Shown here: in pieces, positions 1-9,100 of the stretch
How the letters are laid out: each line of letters begins with the position of its first letter
How positions within the stretch are numbered: position 1 is the first letter of the stretch
Notes under the pieces: generated by a model
Told to the model about the DNA's origin: nothing
Seen by the model: the letters and a program-made list of their open reading frames with translations, nothing else
The model's database searches: none
Origin: 4572-123 sp002084545
GTDB taxonomy: Bacteria > Desulfobacterota > Desulfobacteria > Desulfobacterales > 4572-123
Direction of reading: 5' to 3'
DNA length: 24,716 nucleotides
NCBI GenBank assembly: GCA_029939715.1
Contig: JAOZSJ010000052.1
Span: 1 to 24,716 of the forward strand
Made by a program: the position numbers and the translations under genes

Positions 1-104
<104 letters not shown>

Positions 105-114
105 ATTCTTTATA

Positions 115-153
115 AAAAGCCCGATATCATTACTCGATATCGGGCTTTTTTTA
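115..153 (+). terminator. Rho-independent terminator of the rRNA operon
   Basis: A perfect 14-base-pair stem pairs aaaagcccgatatc (115-128) with gatatcgggctttt (136-149) around a 7-base loop, followed by a T run. It lies about 11 bases after the 5S gene and before the histidine kinase gene, so it separates the two transcription units. Confidence 0.92.
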
Positions 154-275
154 TTGAATTAATGCGCAATGCACCTTATGCTGTTTATCAAAAAAATAGG
201 GAATCACCTTATTGGCAGCTTTCATTCATAATTTACATTCTTTTTTTTTCATAACTTTTTTAAAATTAAAACAAT

Positions 276-1856
276 ATGCGATTTTTTGGATTAAAAACCA
301 AAATAATTCTTAACACAGGTATAATTATATTGCTGTCCGCTTTATTAACGGACGTTGTATTGATCAGCATAATCAGGCGTGATTTGATAAAAATAAAAAT
401 AGATTATGGGAATTCGGTTCTCGAACGGATCAGCCAGAAGTTTGAAACAAAATATAAAAATTCCCGAAATGATTTAAAAAGTGATTTTTCGGCGGTTGTA
501 TCTGCAATTGAAGATCTAATAGGAAAAAACGAAATCAAATGCGCCATTATATTCGGTACCGGTGCCGAGAAACAATGCCATGGAGTGAATATAAACCGTA
601 CAAATTTAAAAAAGTTGGAAAGATATGCTGAAAAAGCCAGGCAATCCGGAATAAAGGGAACAGATTTCAAAGGCAGTATATTTGGAATTTTATGGGAAGA
701 AAAACAGCATTTGATAATATCAACGCCCCTGATAAATAATGGAGTAATAACTGGCGCTGCTGCCATTTTTGTTCCACTTGATGATATCTACAGTCCTATC
801 TGGTCTTCACAGAAGGTTTTATGGATATATATTTTTCTGAATACGTTAATATTGACGCTTATCGGATTTTATCGAATTTTTCGCATACAAATAAAGCCGA
901 TCCAAAGACTGGTCAATATCGCCCGGGATTACCGGGAAGACGATGAAATTTATTTTTCAGTGAGAAAAGGAGATGACAAACTGCATCAACTGTCAAATGC
1001 CTTGAACTCCATGCTTAAAAAAATTTCCGAGGGCAGGGAACAGCTTTATACGACTGTTCATTCGCTTGAGAAAGCAAAATTCGAATTGGAGTCGGCTCAA
1101 GCTGATATAATAAGAGCAGAGAAACTGGCCTCGGTAGGCAGGCTCTCTTCCGGGATCGCACATGAAATCGGGAATCCTGTCGGCATTGTTCTTGGCTATC
1201 TCGAACTGTTGAAAGAAAAAGAGATTAAGCAAACCCAGAGGGAGGATTATATCCTGCGGGCTGAAACTGAAGTAAATAGAATTAATACTATAATCAGACA
1301 GTTACTTGATATTTCAAGAACATCGAAAACCAAAATTGCATCTGTTTCGGTTCATGAAATAATTAATGATATTTACACGGTTCTCAAAGTGCAGCCTCTG
1401 ATGCTTGACATACAAATCAAAAAAGAACTCGAAGCTGAAAAAAATATTATAAAATCAGATTCTAACCTGCTAAGGCAGGTTTTTTTAAATCTCGCGATCA
1501 ATGCGGCCGACGCAATTTCCCTAAGGGAGAAGAATTTTGCTGGAAAGTTGAAAATATGCAGCCGGGTTGAAAATGTTGAAAAACCTGGGAAAACCGGTTT
1601 CGCCGAAATGCTTATTATTTCATTTATCGACAACGGCCCCGGTATTCCAGATGATAAAATCAATGATATTTTTGATCCTTTTTATACAACCAAGGAGCCC
1701 GGCAAGGGAACCGGGCTCGGACTGTATGTCAGCTTTATGATCGTTGAATCTCTTGGCGGATATATCAAGGCTTCAAGTGAGTTTGGCAGGAATACCTGTA
1801 TCAGTATCTATCTGCCGCTTGAAGAAGAATCTGTAGAAGCTGCAGTTGCCGGGTAA
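276..1856 (+). CDS. Sensor histidine kinase (NtrB/ZraS-like)
   Basis: Membrane histidine kinase that autophosphorylates and passes phosphate to a response regulator, very probably the one encoded just downstream. A first membrane helix lies at about residues 8-31, an extracytoplasmic region of about 145 residues follows, and a second helix spans about 180-202. Then come a HAMP-like linker, a short coiled coil (about 250-285), the HisKA box with phospho-acceptor His296 in GIAHEIGNP, an N box (NLAINAADA), a G1 box (DNGPGIPDD) and a G2 box (GKGTGLGL). The HEIGNP form is typical of kinases that pair with NtrC-type regulators. The sensor region matches no domain I recognise, so the signal is unknown. 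No convincing ribosome binding site precedes the ATG. This gene is A+T-richer than the housekeeping block. The gap to the regulator gene is about 90 bases. Confidence 0.93.
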   Translation: MRFFGLKTKIILNTGIIILLSALLTDVVLISIIRRDLIKIKIDYGNSVLERISQKFETKYKNSRNDLKSDFSAVVSAIEDLIGKNEIKCAIIFGTGAEKQCHGVNINRTNLKKLERYAEKARQSGIKGTDFKGSIFGILWEEKQHLIISTPLINNGVITGAAAIFVPLDDIYSPIWSSQKVLWIYIFLNTLILTLIGFYRIFRIQIKPIQRLVNIARDYREDDEIYFSVRKGDDKLHQLSNALNSMLKKISEGREQLYTTVHSLEKAKFELESAQADIIRAEKLASVGRLSSGIAHEIGNPVGIVLGYLELLKEKEIKQTQREDYILRAETEVNRINTIIRQLLDISRTSKTKIASVSVHEIINDIYTVLKVQPLMLDIQIKKELEAEKNIIKSDSNLLRQVFLNLAINAADAISLREKNFAGKLKICSRVENVEKPGKTGFAEMLIISFIDNGPGIPDDKINDIFDPFYTTKEPGKGTGLGLYVSFMIVESLGGYIKASSEFGRNTCISIYLPLEEESVEAAVAG

Positions 1857-1944
1857 GCTTCTGGAAATAATGCTGCATTTCAAGCATTCCTGCATCCCGT
1901 ATGGCTGCCTTTTGATCCATATATAAAAAATGGGAAAGAACCTC

Positions 1945-3336
1945 ATGGTTACCGAAACTGTTTCTAAACGACTTTTAATCATCGATGATGAAGAGAACAT
2001 GCGCCACATGCTGTGTGCCCTGCTGCGTAAATTCGACTACTTTATCGATACGGCATCCGACGGGTATGAGGGGCTGAAGCTTTTTGAGAAAGAACCCTAT
2101 GATTTTGTTCTCTGTGATATTAAAATGTCTGGAATGGACGGCATGGATTTTTTAAGATCAGTGGGTAAAGAAAAACTATCCGGTGCGACAGTTATCATGA
2201 TGTCGGCTTACGGCAGTATTGATATGGCAATAGGGGCTATGAAACTGGGAGCTTATGATTATATTTCTAAACCATTCAAATCCGATGAAGTGTATCTCGC
2301 TTTAAAAAAGGCGGAAGAGCGGGAAGGTCTTAAAAAAGAGAATCTGCGGCTTAAGAAACGTATTAAAAAGATAAAAGGAAATTATTCGTTCGGCGGCATG
2401 GTCGGTCAAAGCAGCCCCATGCAGGAACTTTATAAAATTGCCGGTAAAGCCGCCGATTATAATACAACAGTACTGATCACAGGAGAAAGCGGGACAGGCA
2501 AGGAACTGGTTGCCAGGGGCATTCACAGTCACGGGGAGCGTGAAAATAAACCGATAGTATCGGTAAATTGCGGAGGAATTCCCGATAGTTTAATGGAAAG
2601 CGAACTGTTTGGTTATAAAAAAGGTGCTTTTACAGGGGCCGATCATAATAAAAAAGGTCTGTTTGAAGAGGCTGACAAAGGGACCATATTTTTAGATGAG
2701 ATCGGTGAATTGCCGTTGTCGCTTCAGGTGAAATTACTTCGGGTGCTGCAGGAAAAAAAAATAAGACCTGTCGGAGATTCAAAAGAACACGAAATTGACG
2801 TAAGAGTTATTGCCGCGACAGCTAAAAATCTCGAAGATGAGGTCAAAAAAGGCCGTTTTCGCGAGGATCTGTTTTACAGGATTAATGTGTTGCGGATACG
2901 GATTCCGCCGCTGCGCGACTGCATTGAAGATATCCCTGTGTTAAGCCGGCATTTTATTGATCTGTCCAACATAAAATATGATCAACAGATCCGGGGCGTG
3001 TCAAAAGAAGCTCTCTCTTTGCTGCTCAAGTACCACTGGCCGGGCAATGTCAGGGAATTGGAAAATATTATTGAAAGGGCGGTCGTGCTGGCGGAACAAG
3101 ACATTCTTGAGGTTGATGATTTTCAGTCCAAATGGATGAAAGGTTACAATGATGACCGAATCGAGAACAGGATCAAGGGATATTCATTGAAAAAAGCACG
3201 GATAATCATGGAAAAGGGAATGATTACAAAAGCCCTGAAGGCCACGGAGGGTAATCGAACCCGGGCTGCCCGTATACTGGAGATCAGCCATCCGTCATTG
3301 CTGAGCAAAATAAAAGCTTATAATATTCTGTTATGA
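1945..3336 (+). CDS. Sigma-54-dependent response regulator (NtrC family)
   Basis: Transcription activator for sigma-54 promoters, controlled by phosphorylation from the upstream kinase. Numbering from this start: receiver domain with acidic residues in IIDDEEN and phospho-acceptor Asp58 (LCDIKMSG), and the conserved Lys in YISKPF. The AAA+ domain has Walker A GESGTGKE at 180-187, the sigma-54 contact loop GAFTGAD at 227-233 and Walker B GTIFLDE at 246-252. A Fis-type helix-turn-helix ends the protein (GNRTRAARILEIS). Length is normal for a full three-domain regulator. An in-frame ATG at 1930 is possible, but the one at 1945 has a weak GGGAAAG in front and the other has nothing. The targets cannot be read from the window: I found no good -24/-12 element upstream of the kinase or the phosphorylase. 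Confidence 0.94.
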   Translation: MVTETVSKRLLIIDDEENMRHMLCALLRKFDYFIDTASDGYEGLKLFEKEPYDFVLCDIKMSGMDGMDFLRSVGKEKLSGATVIMMSAYGSIDMAIGAMKLGAYDYISKPFKSDEVYLALKKAEEREGLKKENLRLKKRIKKIKGNYSFGGMVGQSSPMQELYKIAGKAADYNTTVLITGESGTGKELVARGIHSHGERENKPIVSVNCGGIPDSLMESELFGYKKGAFTGADHNKKGLFEEADKGTIFLDEIGELPLSLQVKLLRVLQEKKIRPVGDSKEHEIDVRVIAATAKNLEDEVKKGRFREDLFYRINVLRIRIPPLRDCIEDIPVLSRHFIDLSNIKYDQQIRGVSKEALSLLLKYHWPGNVRELENIIERAVVLAEQDILEVDDFQSKWMKGYNDDRIENRIKGYSLKKARIIMEKGMITKALKATEGNRTRAARILEISHPSLLSKIKAYNILL

Positions 3337-3449
3337 TTTAATGCTGCATACTGGATGCACACTCAAGGAAAAAAATTTTCGTTTGTGGCCAATGGTTTAA
3401 TTCAAACTGTTTTTGTGTAAGCCCCAAGTTCCGTAAAGGAGTTAAGATT

Positions 3450-5150
3450 ATGAAAAATACGGATACCATCAAGACCATTTTAAAAAGAATCTATGGTGAT
3501 GAAAAAGGGCAAAGGGCGTTTGAAAAAATTCTGGCACGAATGCAAAGGACAACTATCCGAAAATCAAAAAGAAAAGATTTTTTTGATCAATCGGATACTG
3601 TTCTCATAACTTACGGGGATTCCTTGCAGAGACAAGGTCATGCACCACTGGCGGTGTTCAACGAATTTGCCGCTGAATATCTGGAAGGTGTGTTTTCATC
3701 TATTCATTTTTTGCCGTTTTTTCCTTATTCATCGGACGATGGATTTTCGGTGATGGATTTTTTTTCCATTGATCCGCGATTAGGAGATTGGAAAGAGGTC
3801 AGGCGGACAGGTTCGCGCTTTGCGCTCATGTTTGACTATGTATTGAATCATGTGTCCGCCCGGAGCATCTGGTTTGAAAATTATCTGTCGGGAAAACAAG
3901 GCTATGAAAAAATGGCCATAGAAATTGATCCCGCAACTGATTTATCCATGGTAATTCGACCCCGCTCGCTTCCCCTGCTCACCGAAATCAGGAAAAACGA
4001 TGGCGAGATCGTTCATATATGGACTACGTTTTCACCCGACCAGATTGATCTCAATTATAAAAGCATAGATATTCTTGAAAAAATGATTGACGTATTTTTG
4101 TTTTATGTTGAACAGGGTGCGAATATCCTTCGTCTCGATGCTGTTGCCTATCTGTGGAAACAGATCGGTACGACATGCGTTCATCTTGATCAGACCCATG
4201 ATATGGTTAAGCTGCTGCGCGGTATTCTGGATGTCGTGGCCCCGGGTGTTATGATTATTACGGAAACCAATGTGCCGCACAGGGAGAATATAAGCTATTT
4301 CGGTGATGGGCAAAATGAGGCACAGATGGTTTATAATTTTACCCTGCCGCCCCTGCTTTTATACAGTTTTATTTCCGAAGATACGGGTTTACTGTCTCAA
4401 TGGGCCGAAGAATTGTATTTGCCTTCGCGGTTTAACACGTTTTTAAATTTTACAGCGTCTCATGACGGCATCGGAGTACGACCTCTTGAGGGCATTCTTT
4501 CTGCTGAAAAAATTGATGGTATTATCGAGATTGTGAGAAAAAACGGCGGTGATATCTCATACAAACAGAATTCCGATGGCTCACAAAGCCCTTATGAATT
4601 AAACATTACCTACATCGATGCTCTCCGTGGCAGGAAATTTGAATCGGGCAGGTACCATGTGGAACGGTTTCTGGCTTCACAGGCGATCCAATATGTGCTG
4701 CCGGGAGTACCGGCAACCTATATTCACAGTTTATTAGGATCCGGCAACTGGAATGAGGGGGTTCGCCTTACCGGAAGGGCTCGATCCATTAATCGGGAAA
4801 AATTGCAGATGGACGAGATCGTAAAACAGCTTGCAGATCCCGTGACATCTAGATCGAAAATTTTTCATGCCTATCGGCGGATGATCCTGATAAGAAAGCA
4901 GCAGCCTGCCTTTCACCCGAACGCCATGTTTGAAATTCTGACAATTCATCCAGGAGTTTTTGCCATACGCAGACAATGTGCAGAACAGACCATATATGCT
5001 TTGACCAATGTTTCCGCCAGAGATGTCCACCTCTCGTTATCAGGTCATCAGGTTTACGGCCGGATTAGAGATCTGATATCCGGGAAATTTTTTAATGCTG
5101 AATCTTTTGATCTGGGACCTTATCAGTTTGCATGGTTTTTATCGGTTTAA
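3450..5150 (+). CDS. GH13 subfamily 18 sugar phosphorylase
   Basis: Cytoplasmic alpha-glucoside phosphorylase: it would use phosphate to split a glucoside and release alpha-glucose 1-phosphate, saving ATP compared with hydrolysis plus kinase. The fold is the GH13 barrel. The visible catalytic set is the nucleophile Asp230 (LRLDAVAYLWK), acid/base Glu272 (IITETNVP) and transition-state stabiliser Asp339 (NFTASHDGIGVRP); FDYVLNHVS is the first conserved barrel motif. Length (566 residues) fits the sucrose phosphorylase family. The substrate could be sucrose, sucrose 6-phosphate, glucosylglycerol or glucosylglycerate; the last two would fit a compatible-solute role in a salt-adapted anaerobe, but the sequence alone does not decide. 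AAAGGAG lies 9 bases before the ATG. No transport or kinase partner is adjacent. Confidence 0.88.
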   Translation: MKNTDTIKTILKRIYGDEKGQRAFEKILARMQRTTIRKSKRKDFFDQSDTVLITYGDSLQRQGHAPLAVFNEFAAEYLEGVFSSIHFLPFFPYSSDDGFSVMDFFSIDPRLGDWKEVRRTGSRFALMFDYVLNHVSARSIWFENYLSGKQGYEKMAIEIDPATDLSMVIRPRSLPLLTEIRKNDGEIVHIWTTFSPDQIDLNYKSIDILEKMIDVFLFYVEQGANILRLDAVAYLWKQIGTTCVHLDQTHDMVKLLRGILDVVAPGVMIITETNVPHRENISYFGDGQNEAQMVYNFTLPPLLLYSFISEDTGLLSQWAEELYLPSRFNTFLNFTASHDGIGVRPLEGILSAEKIDGIIEIVRKNGGDISYKQNSDGSQSPYELNITYIDALRGRKFESGRYHVERFLASQAIQYVLPGVPATYIHSLLGSGNWNEGVRLTGRARSINREKLQMDEIVKQLADPVTSRSKIFHAYRRMILIRKQQPAFHPNAMFEILTIHPGVFAIRRQCAEQTIYALTNVSARDVHLSLSGHQVYGRIRDLISGKFFNAESFDLGPYQFAWFLSV

Positions 5151-5246
5151 AATACGATATTTTTCCCCGGATCAAGCATAGGGGCTTTACAAATTAATAA
5201 TATGATTTAATTTTAAGTGACATATATACTACTTGGAGAGCAGATA

Positions 5247-5731
5247 ATGACGGATGAGCAAAAGGTTGCACCTGAATTGTTGGAAGCGTTTGAGCGCTTG
5301 ACGGGATACCTCCCTCCCGAGATCGTTGATGATGAACAGATAAGAAACAACATTTTGATTTACCTTAAACTAGGGGGCGAACGGCTGACGCGTCAGTACC
5401 TTCAGGTGATCCAGAAAATATTTCCTGAAAAAATAATATTGCTGAAAAAAAGGCCGCTGGATGAACCTGTCGAGGATACAAAGAATGCCGATGATGNNNN
5501 NNNNNNNNNNNNNNNNNNNNNNNNNNNNNNNNNNNNNNNNNNNNNNNNNNNNNNNNNNNNNNNNNNNNNNNNNNNNNNNNNNNNNNNNNNNNNNNNGATG
5601 ATGCCGATGATGCCGATGATGCCGATGATGCCGACAGCGAAAAAGATGAGAGCGGTGACATTGAGGATATCGAGGACATTGAAGACATTGAGGACATTGA
5701 GGATGTTGAAGAGGACGATAGCTTTGAATGA
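5247..5731 (+). CDS. Acidic tandem-repeat protein, interrupted by an assembly gap
   Basis: Hypothetical protein. The N-terminal 75 or so residues look globular and helical (ELLEAFERLTGYLPPEIV...), then an Asp/Glu-rich low-complexity tail begins. The ATG at 5247 follows GGAGAG by 6 bases; an in-frame GTG at 5217 has no such site. One hundred Ns (5497-5596) break the gene. On both sides of the gap the DNA is the same 9-base repeat coding Asp-Asp-Ala. After the gap the sensible frame reads DDADDADDADDADSEKDESG, then six Asp-(Ile/Val)-Glu units, and ends EEDDSFE with TGA at 5729-5731. The frame that continues straight through the 100 Ns gives a Met-Met-Pro repeat and is an artefact of the arbitrary gap length. 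The function is unknown; a very acidic tail could bind cations or basic partners (inference). Confidence 0.7.
5487..5632 (+). repeat. 9-base tandem repeat (GATGATGCC) coding (DDA)n, collapsed in the assembly
   Basis: One unit (gccgatgat plus the first g of the next) stands before the gap at 5487-5496, and four perfect gatgatgcc units stand after it at 5597-5632. The gap therefore lies inside the array. The missing piece should be cc plus a whole number of units. Confidence 0.85.
5497..5596. other. Assembly gap (100 N) inside the acidic repeat gene
   Basis: Exactly 100 Ns, the usual placeholder for a gap of unknown length. It lies inside a tandem repeat, which explains why assembly stopped here. 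Confidence 0.98.
5657..5710 (+). repeat. Second 9-base repeat array coding (D-I/V-E)6
   Basis: Six consecutive units of the form GA(C/T)(A/G)T(T/C)GA(G/A) run from 5657 to 5710 and code for DIE DIE DIE DIE DIE DVE. They are less perfect than the DDA array just before them, so they look older or under less homogenisation. Confidence 0.85.
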
Positions 5732-5952
5732 TAATTGTAAATGAGATTAAATGGTGTTTTGACCCACAATTTTATGTGATACAAAATATGTGTATTTTTA
5801 AAGTTGCCCTCCTGCTTGATCCCTCGTTTGTCAGATAGAATCATTTCATTAATGCAGCTGTTTTTTGTGTTTCCGTCCGAAAAGGGCTGTCGAAAGTACA
5901 AAGATGGATTTTAAGAAGTGAAATCGGGACGGGGGCTTGTTTTTGTAATTAC
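5732..5952. other. Intergenic region between convergent acidic-repeat gene and tRNA-Thr
   Basis: About 220 bases with no open frame that I can support, no recognised RNA and no clear terminator for the acidic-repeat gene. The only structured part is at its right end, where the perfect 16-base palindrome ttttgtaattacaaaa (5941-5956) merges into the tRNA terminator. Confidence 0.6.
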
Positions 5953-5990
5953 AAAAGGGGAATCGGTTAAAACTGACCGATGTCCCCTTA
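5953..5990 (-). terminator. Rho-independent terminator of tRNA-Thr
   Basis: An inverted repeat pairs 5955-5967 (aaggggaatcggt) with 5976-5989 (accgatgtcccctt), a 13-base-pair stem with one bulged base and a short loop. On the minus strand the stem is followed by TTTTGT. It begins about 12 bases beyond the 3' end of the tRNA, the right place for its terminator. Confidence 0.65.
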
Positions 5991-6000
5991 AAATCTTGAA

Positions 6001-6073
6001 AGCCGGCGAGCGGACTTGAACCGCTGGCCTGCTGATTACGAATCAGCTGCTCTACCATCTGAGCTACGCCGGC
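6001..6073 (-). tRNA. tRNA-Thr, anticodon CGT
   Basis: The reverse complement folds into a full cloverleaf of 73 bases. The acceptor stem is GCCGGCG/CGCCGGC with discriminator T, and the D arm is GCTC...GAGC with AGATGGTA. The anticodon stem is GCTGA/TCAGC with loop TTCGTAA (anticodon CGT, reads ACG), and the T arm is AGCGG-TTCAAGT-CCGCT. The 3' CCA is not encoded (TTC follows), so it must be added after transcription. The gene stands head-to-head with mfd, with only 21 bases between it and the mfd start codon. Confidence 0.96.
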
Positions 6074-6085
6074 GCAACGGAACAT

Positions 6086-6115
6086 ATTCATACTGTGCAG
6101 CTAAAGCAAAATCAA
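6086..6115 (-). promoter_or_regulatory. Probable promoter of tRNA-Thr, inside the 5' end of mfd
   Basis: On the minus strand, TTGATT (6115-6110) and TATGAA (6092-6087) are separated by a 17-base spacer and end about 13 bases before the tRNA 5' end. The match to the housekeeping consensus is moderate. The -35 box and spacer lie over the first codons of mfd, so the two genes must share this DNA. Confidence 0.4.
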
Positions 6116-9100
6116 GAGAAAATATCACTTGAAGCATTAATTGATGAATTCCAGACTTCCGAGTACGGTGTTGACTGTACTGGATTAAGTTCAAGCAGTC
6201 GCGCGTACTGGGCTGCCCGGTTATTCAAAAGCATTAAATTTTCTGTCTGCGTCGTACTGCCTTCAGCCGGAGAAGCCGAGACTTTTATTGAAGATCTACG
6301 GTTTTTTTTGAAAAATGACAGGGACGCTGTTATTTATTTTCCGCCGTATAATATTTTACCTTTTAAATTTTTAGCCTATCACAATGAAACAGCCGCCAAT
6401 AGAATCCGGGCTCTTTACCGGATGCTTGCCCTTCAGAAATCGTCACTGATCGTTACAACCGTTGATGCGCTCCTTCAGAAAGTTGTCCCCAAGCAGGTGC
6501 TTAATAGTTATTCGGAGCTAGTTATATCAGGTGAAGAGCTTGATCGTGACAATTTGATCGAGAAGCTGAATGCCGGCGGTTATGTCCGGTCGGCAATTGT
6601 TGAGGAACCTGGGGATTATTCCGTCAGGGGGGGCATACTTGATCTGTTTTCACCGCTTTATCCCGATCCCTTGAGACTTGATCTGTTCGGGGACATGGTG
6701 GAATCCATCAGGTTGTTTTCTGCTGTCAACCAGCGAACCATAAAGGAAATCAGCGAGGCGGTGATCTTGCCGGCAAGGGAAATAATTCTGCCAAAGGCTG
6801 AGCTTGAGCAGATTATCACCCGGATAAGAAAACGGGCTGCCGGCCTTCCCATACCGGTAAGCCGGGTAAGAGAACTGATTGACAGGATAAAACGCGAGGG
6901 AATTTTTTCGGGTATTGAAAGCATGATGAGCATGATTTATCCGGAACTGGGCACCTTTTTTGATTATGTTCCTCATGGGACCGTTCAAGTGCTGATTGAA
7001 CCAGCACAGCTTGAAAAAGCAGCCCGGGACATACTGGATCAGACTAAAGAGAACTATCTGGCTTCATCCCGGGCAGGTAATTTTTGTGTTACGCCCCAGG
7101 ATCTTTATCTTAAATGGGCTGAAGTGAAAAAAATGCTGTCCCGAGGCAAGATGGCAATTGCCCGTATGCTGCCGGTTACAGGTGATACAAAAGCTCTTGG
7201 CGGACATCTCCATCAGTGCAGGGTAAATGTTGAAAGCACCCCCGGAACTATAATCCAGCCAAAGGCGGGAACAAGCCATGGGGAGATGTTTGCCCCGTTG
7301 GTCAACTGGATCAACGAGCAAAGAGAAATCCGGCGCGATGTTATTTTGGCCTGCGAAACACAATCCCAGGCAAAAAGGCTGAAAGCACTTTTAAAGCCCT
7401 ATAAAATCAATCCTGGAATTCTGGACAATTTCCCGGATACAAGACGCGCCATGGGAATGGTTTCTATCTGTATCGGCCATGTCTCCGCAGGCTTTATCTG
7501 GATTGATGAAGCCATGGCGCTGGTTACCGAAAAGGAGATATTCGGCAATGTCCGGACCAGGAAAAGGCCATCCAGGCCCAAGGCTCAAACACGATTTCTG
7601 GGGCTGGAAGACCTGAAAAAAGATGATCTTGTGGTCCATGCGGATCATGGAATCGGCTGCTACCAGGGCCTGGTTAAACTGAAACTGGACCGCACCACCA
7701 ATGATTTTTTGCAGATTTGCTATCTGGATGATGACAAGCTTTATCTGCCGGTGGACCGCATGGGCATGATTCAGAAATATATGGGTGTGGATGGGATCAT
7801 ACCGCTTCTGGATAAAATGGGTGGAAAATCCTGGAACAGGATCAAGGCAAAGGTAAAAAAATCGGTGGAAAAAATCGCCGGTGATCTGCTCAAACTCTAT
7901 GCTGCGAGGAAGGTTAAACAAGGACATGCTTTTCGGGTAAATGAAGAGATTTTTCGTAATTTTGAAATCGGTTTTGACTATGAAGAGACTGCCGACCAGC
8001 GCAAGGCCATTGAAGACGTGCTGTACGATATGTCTCAACCCACGCCCATGGACCGTCTGGTGTGCGGAGATGTGGGTTATGGAAAAACGGAAGTAGCCCT
8101 GCGGGCAGCCTTTTGGGCGGTTAATGGGGGAAAACAGGTGGCGGTTCTGGTGCCCACAACGGTACTTGCAGAGCAGCATTTTTCTACCTTTACCGATCGT
8201 TTCAGACAATTTCCCATAAACATTGCCTGTCTGAGCAGGTTCAAATCTTCAAAGGAAGCACGTACGACTATAAGTGAACTGAAAAGCGGCAAACTGGATA
8301 TCGTGATCGGAACTCACCGGCTTTTATCACCGGATGTCCGGTTCAAGGATTTAGGACTGATCGTGCTGGACGAGGAACAGCGTTTCGGAGTAAAACATAA
8401 AGAAAAATTAAAAAAGATCAGAGACACTGTGGATGTCCTGGCCCTTACGGCCACACCCATACCCAGGACACTGCACATGTCCCTGATGGGTGTAAGGGAT
8501 ATCAGCATTATTTCTACCCCTCCTGAACATCGTCAGGCAATTATTACCTATATATCAGAGTTTGAAGACCTGATTACCGGTGAAGCAATTCGCAATGAGC
8601 TGAAAAGGGGCGGGCAGATTTTTTTTGTGCATAATAATATCCACAGCATTGAACGGATGGCCGGCCATTTGCGGAAAATAGTACCCGAGGTACGTCTTGA
8701 CGTGGCCCACGGCCGCATGAATGAGGATGAACTGGAAAAGGTGATGCTGCGGTTCATGAACAGGGAAATTGATCTGCTGGTAACAACCACGATCATTGAG
8801 TCGGGCCTTGATATTCCATCGGCCAACACCATTTTAATCAATCGGGCCGACCGTTTCGGATTAGCTCAGATATATCAATTGCGAGGACGGGTCGGACGCT
8901 CGAATGAGCAGGCCTATGCCTATCTTTTTATTCCGGATGAAAGCACCCTTGGCAAGAACGCCCGGAAACGCTTGAAGGTGCTGATGGAGCACAGTGATTT
9001 AGGCTCGGGATTTCAAATTGCCATGAATGATCTGAAGATCAGGGGGGGCGGTACGATTCTGGGGGAATCCCAGTCCGGTCAGATAGCAGCCGTGGGTTAT

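Noticed and set aside
154..275. Possible sigma-54 promoter before the kinase gene (tggcagctttcattc)
   Set aside because: The GG part fits but the -12 GC is missing at the required spacing.
5597..5744. Frame reading Met-Met-Pro repeats after the first gap
   Set aside because: It exists only because 100 Ns were inserted. The frame that matches the left side of the gap reads Asp-Asp-Ala and stops at 5731.
5849..6091. Minus-strand 80-residue open frame over the tRNA
   Set aside because: Its start is the translation of the tRNA-Thr gene itself, a common artefact; no ribosome binding site and no family resemblance.
7391..8209. Long antisense frame (272 residues) inside mfd
   Set aside because: It is a shadow of the Mfd coding frame; the composition is unlike a protein and there is no start signal.
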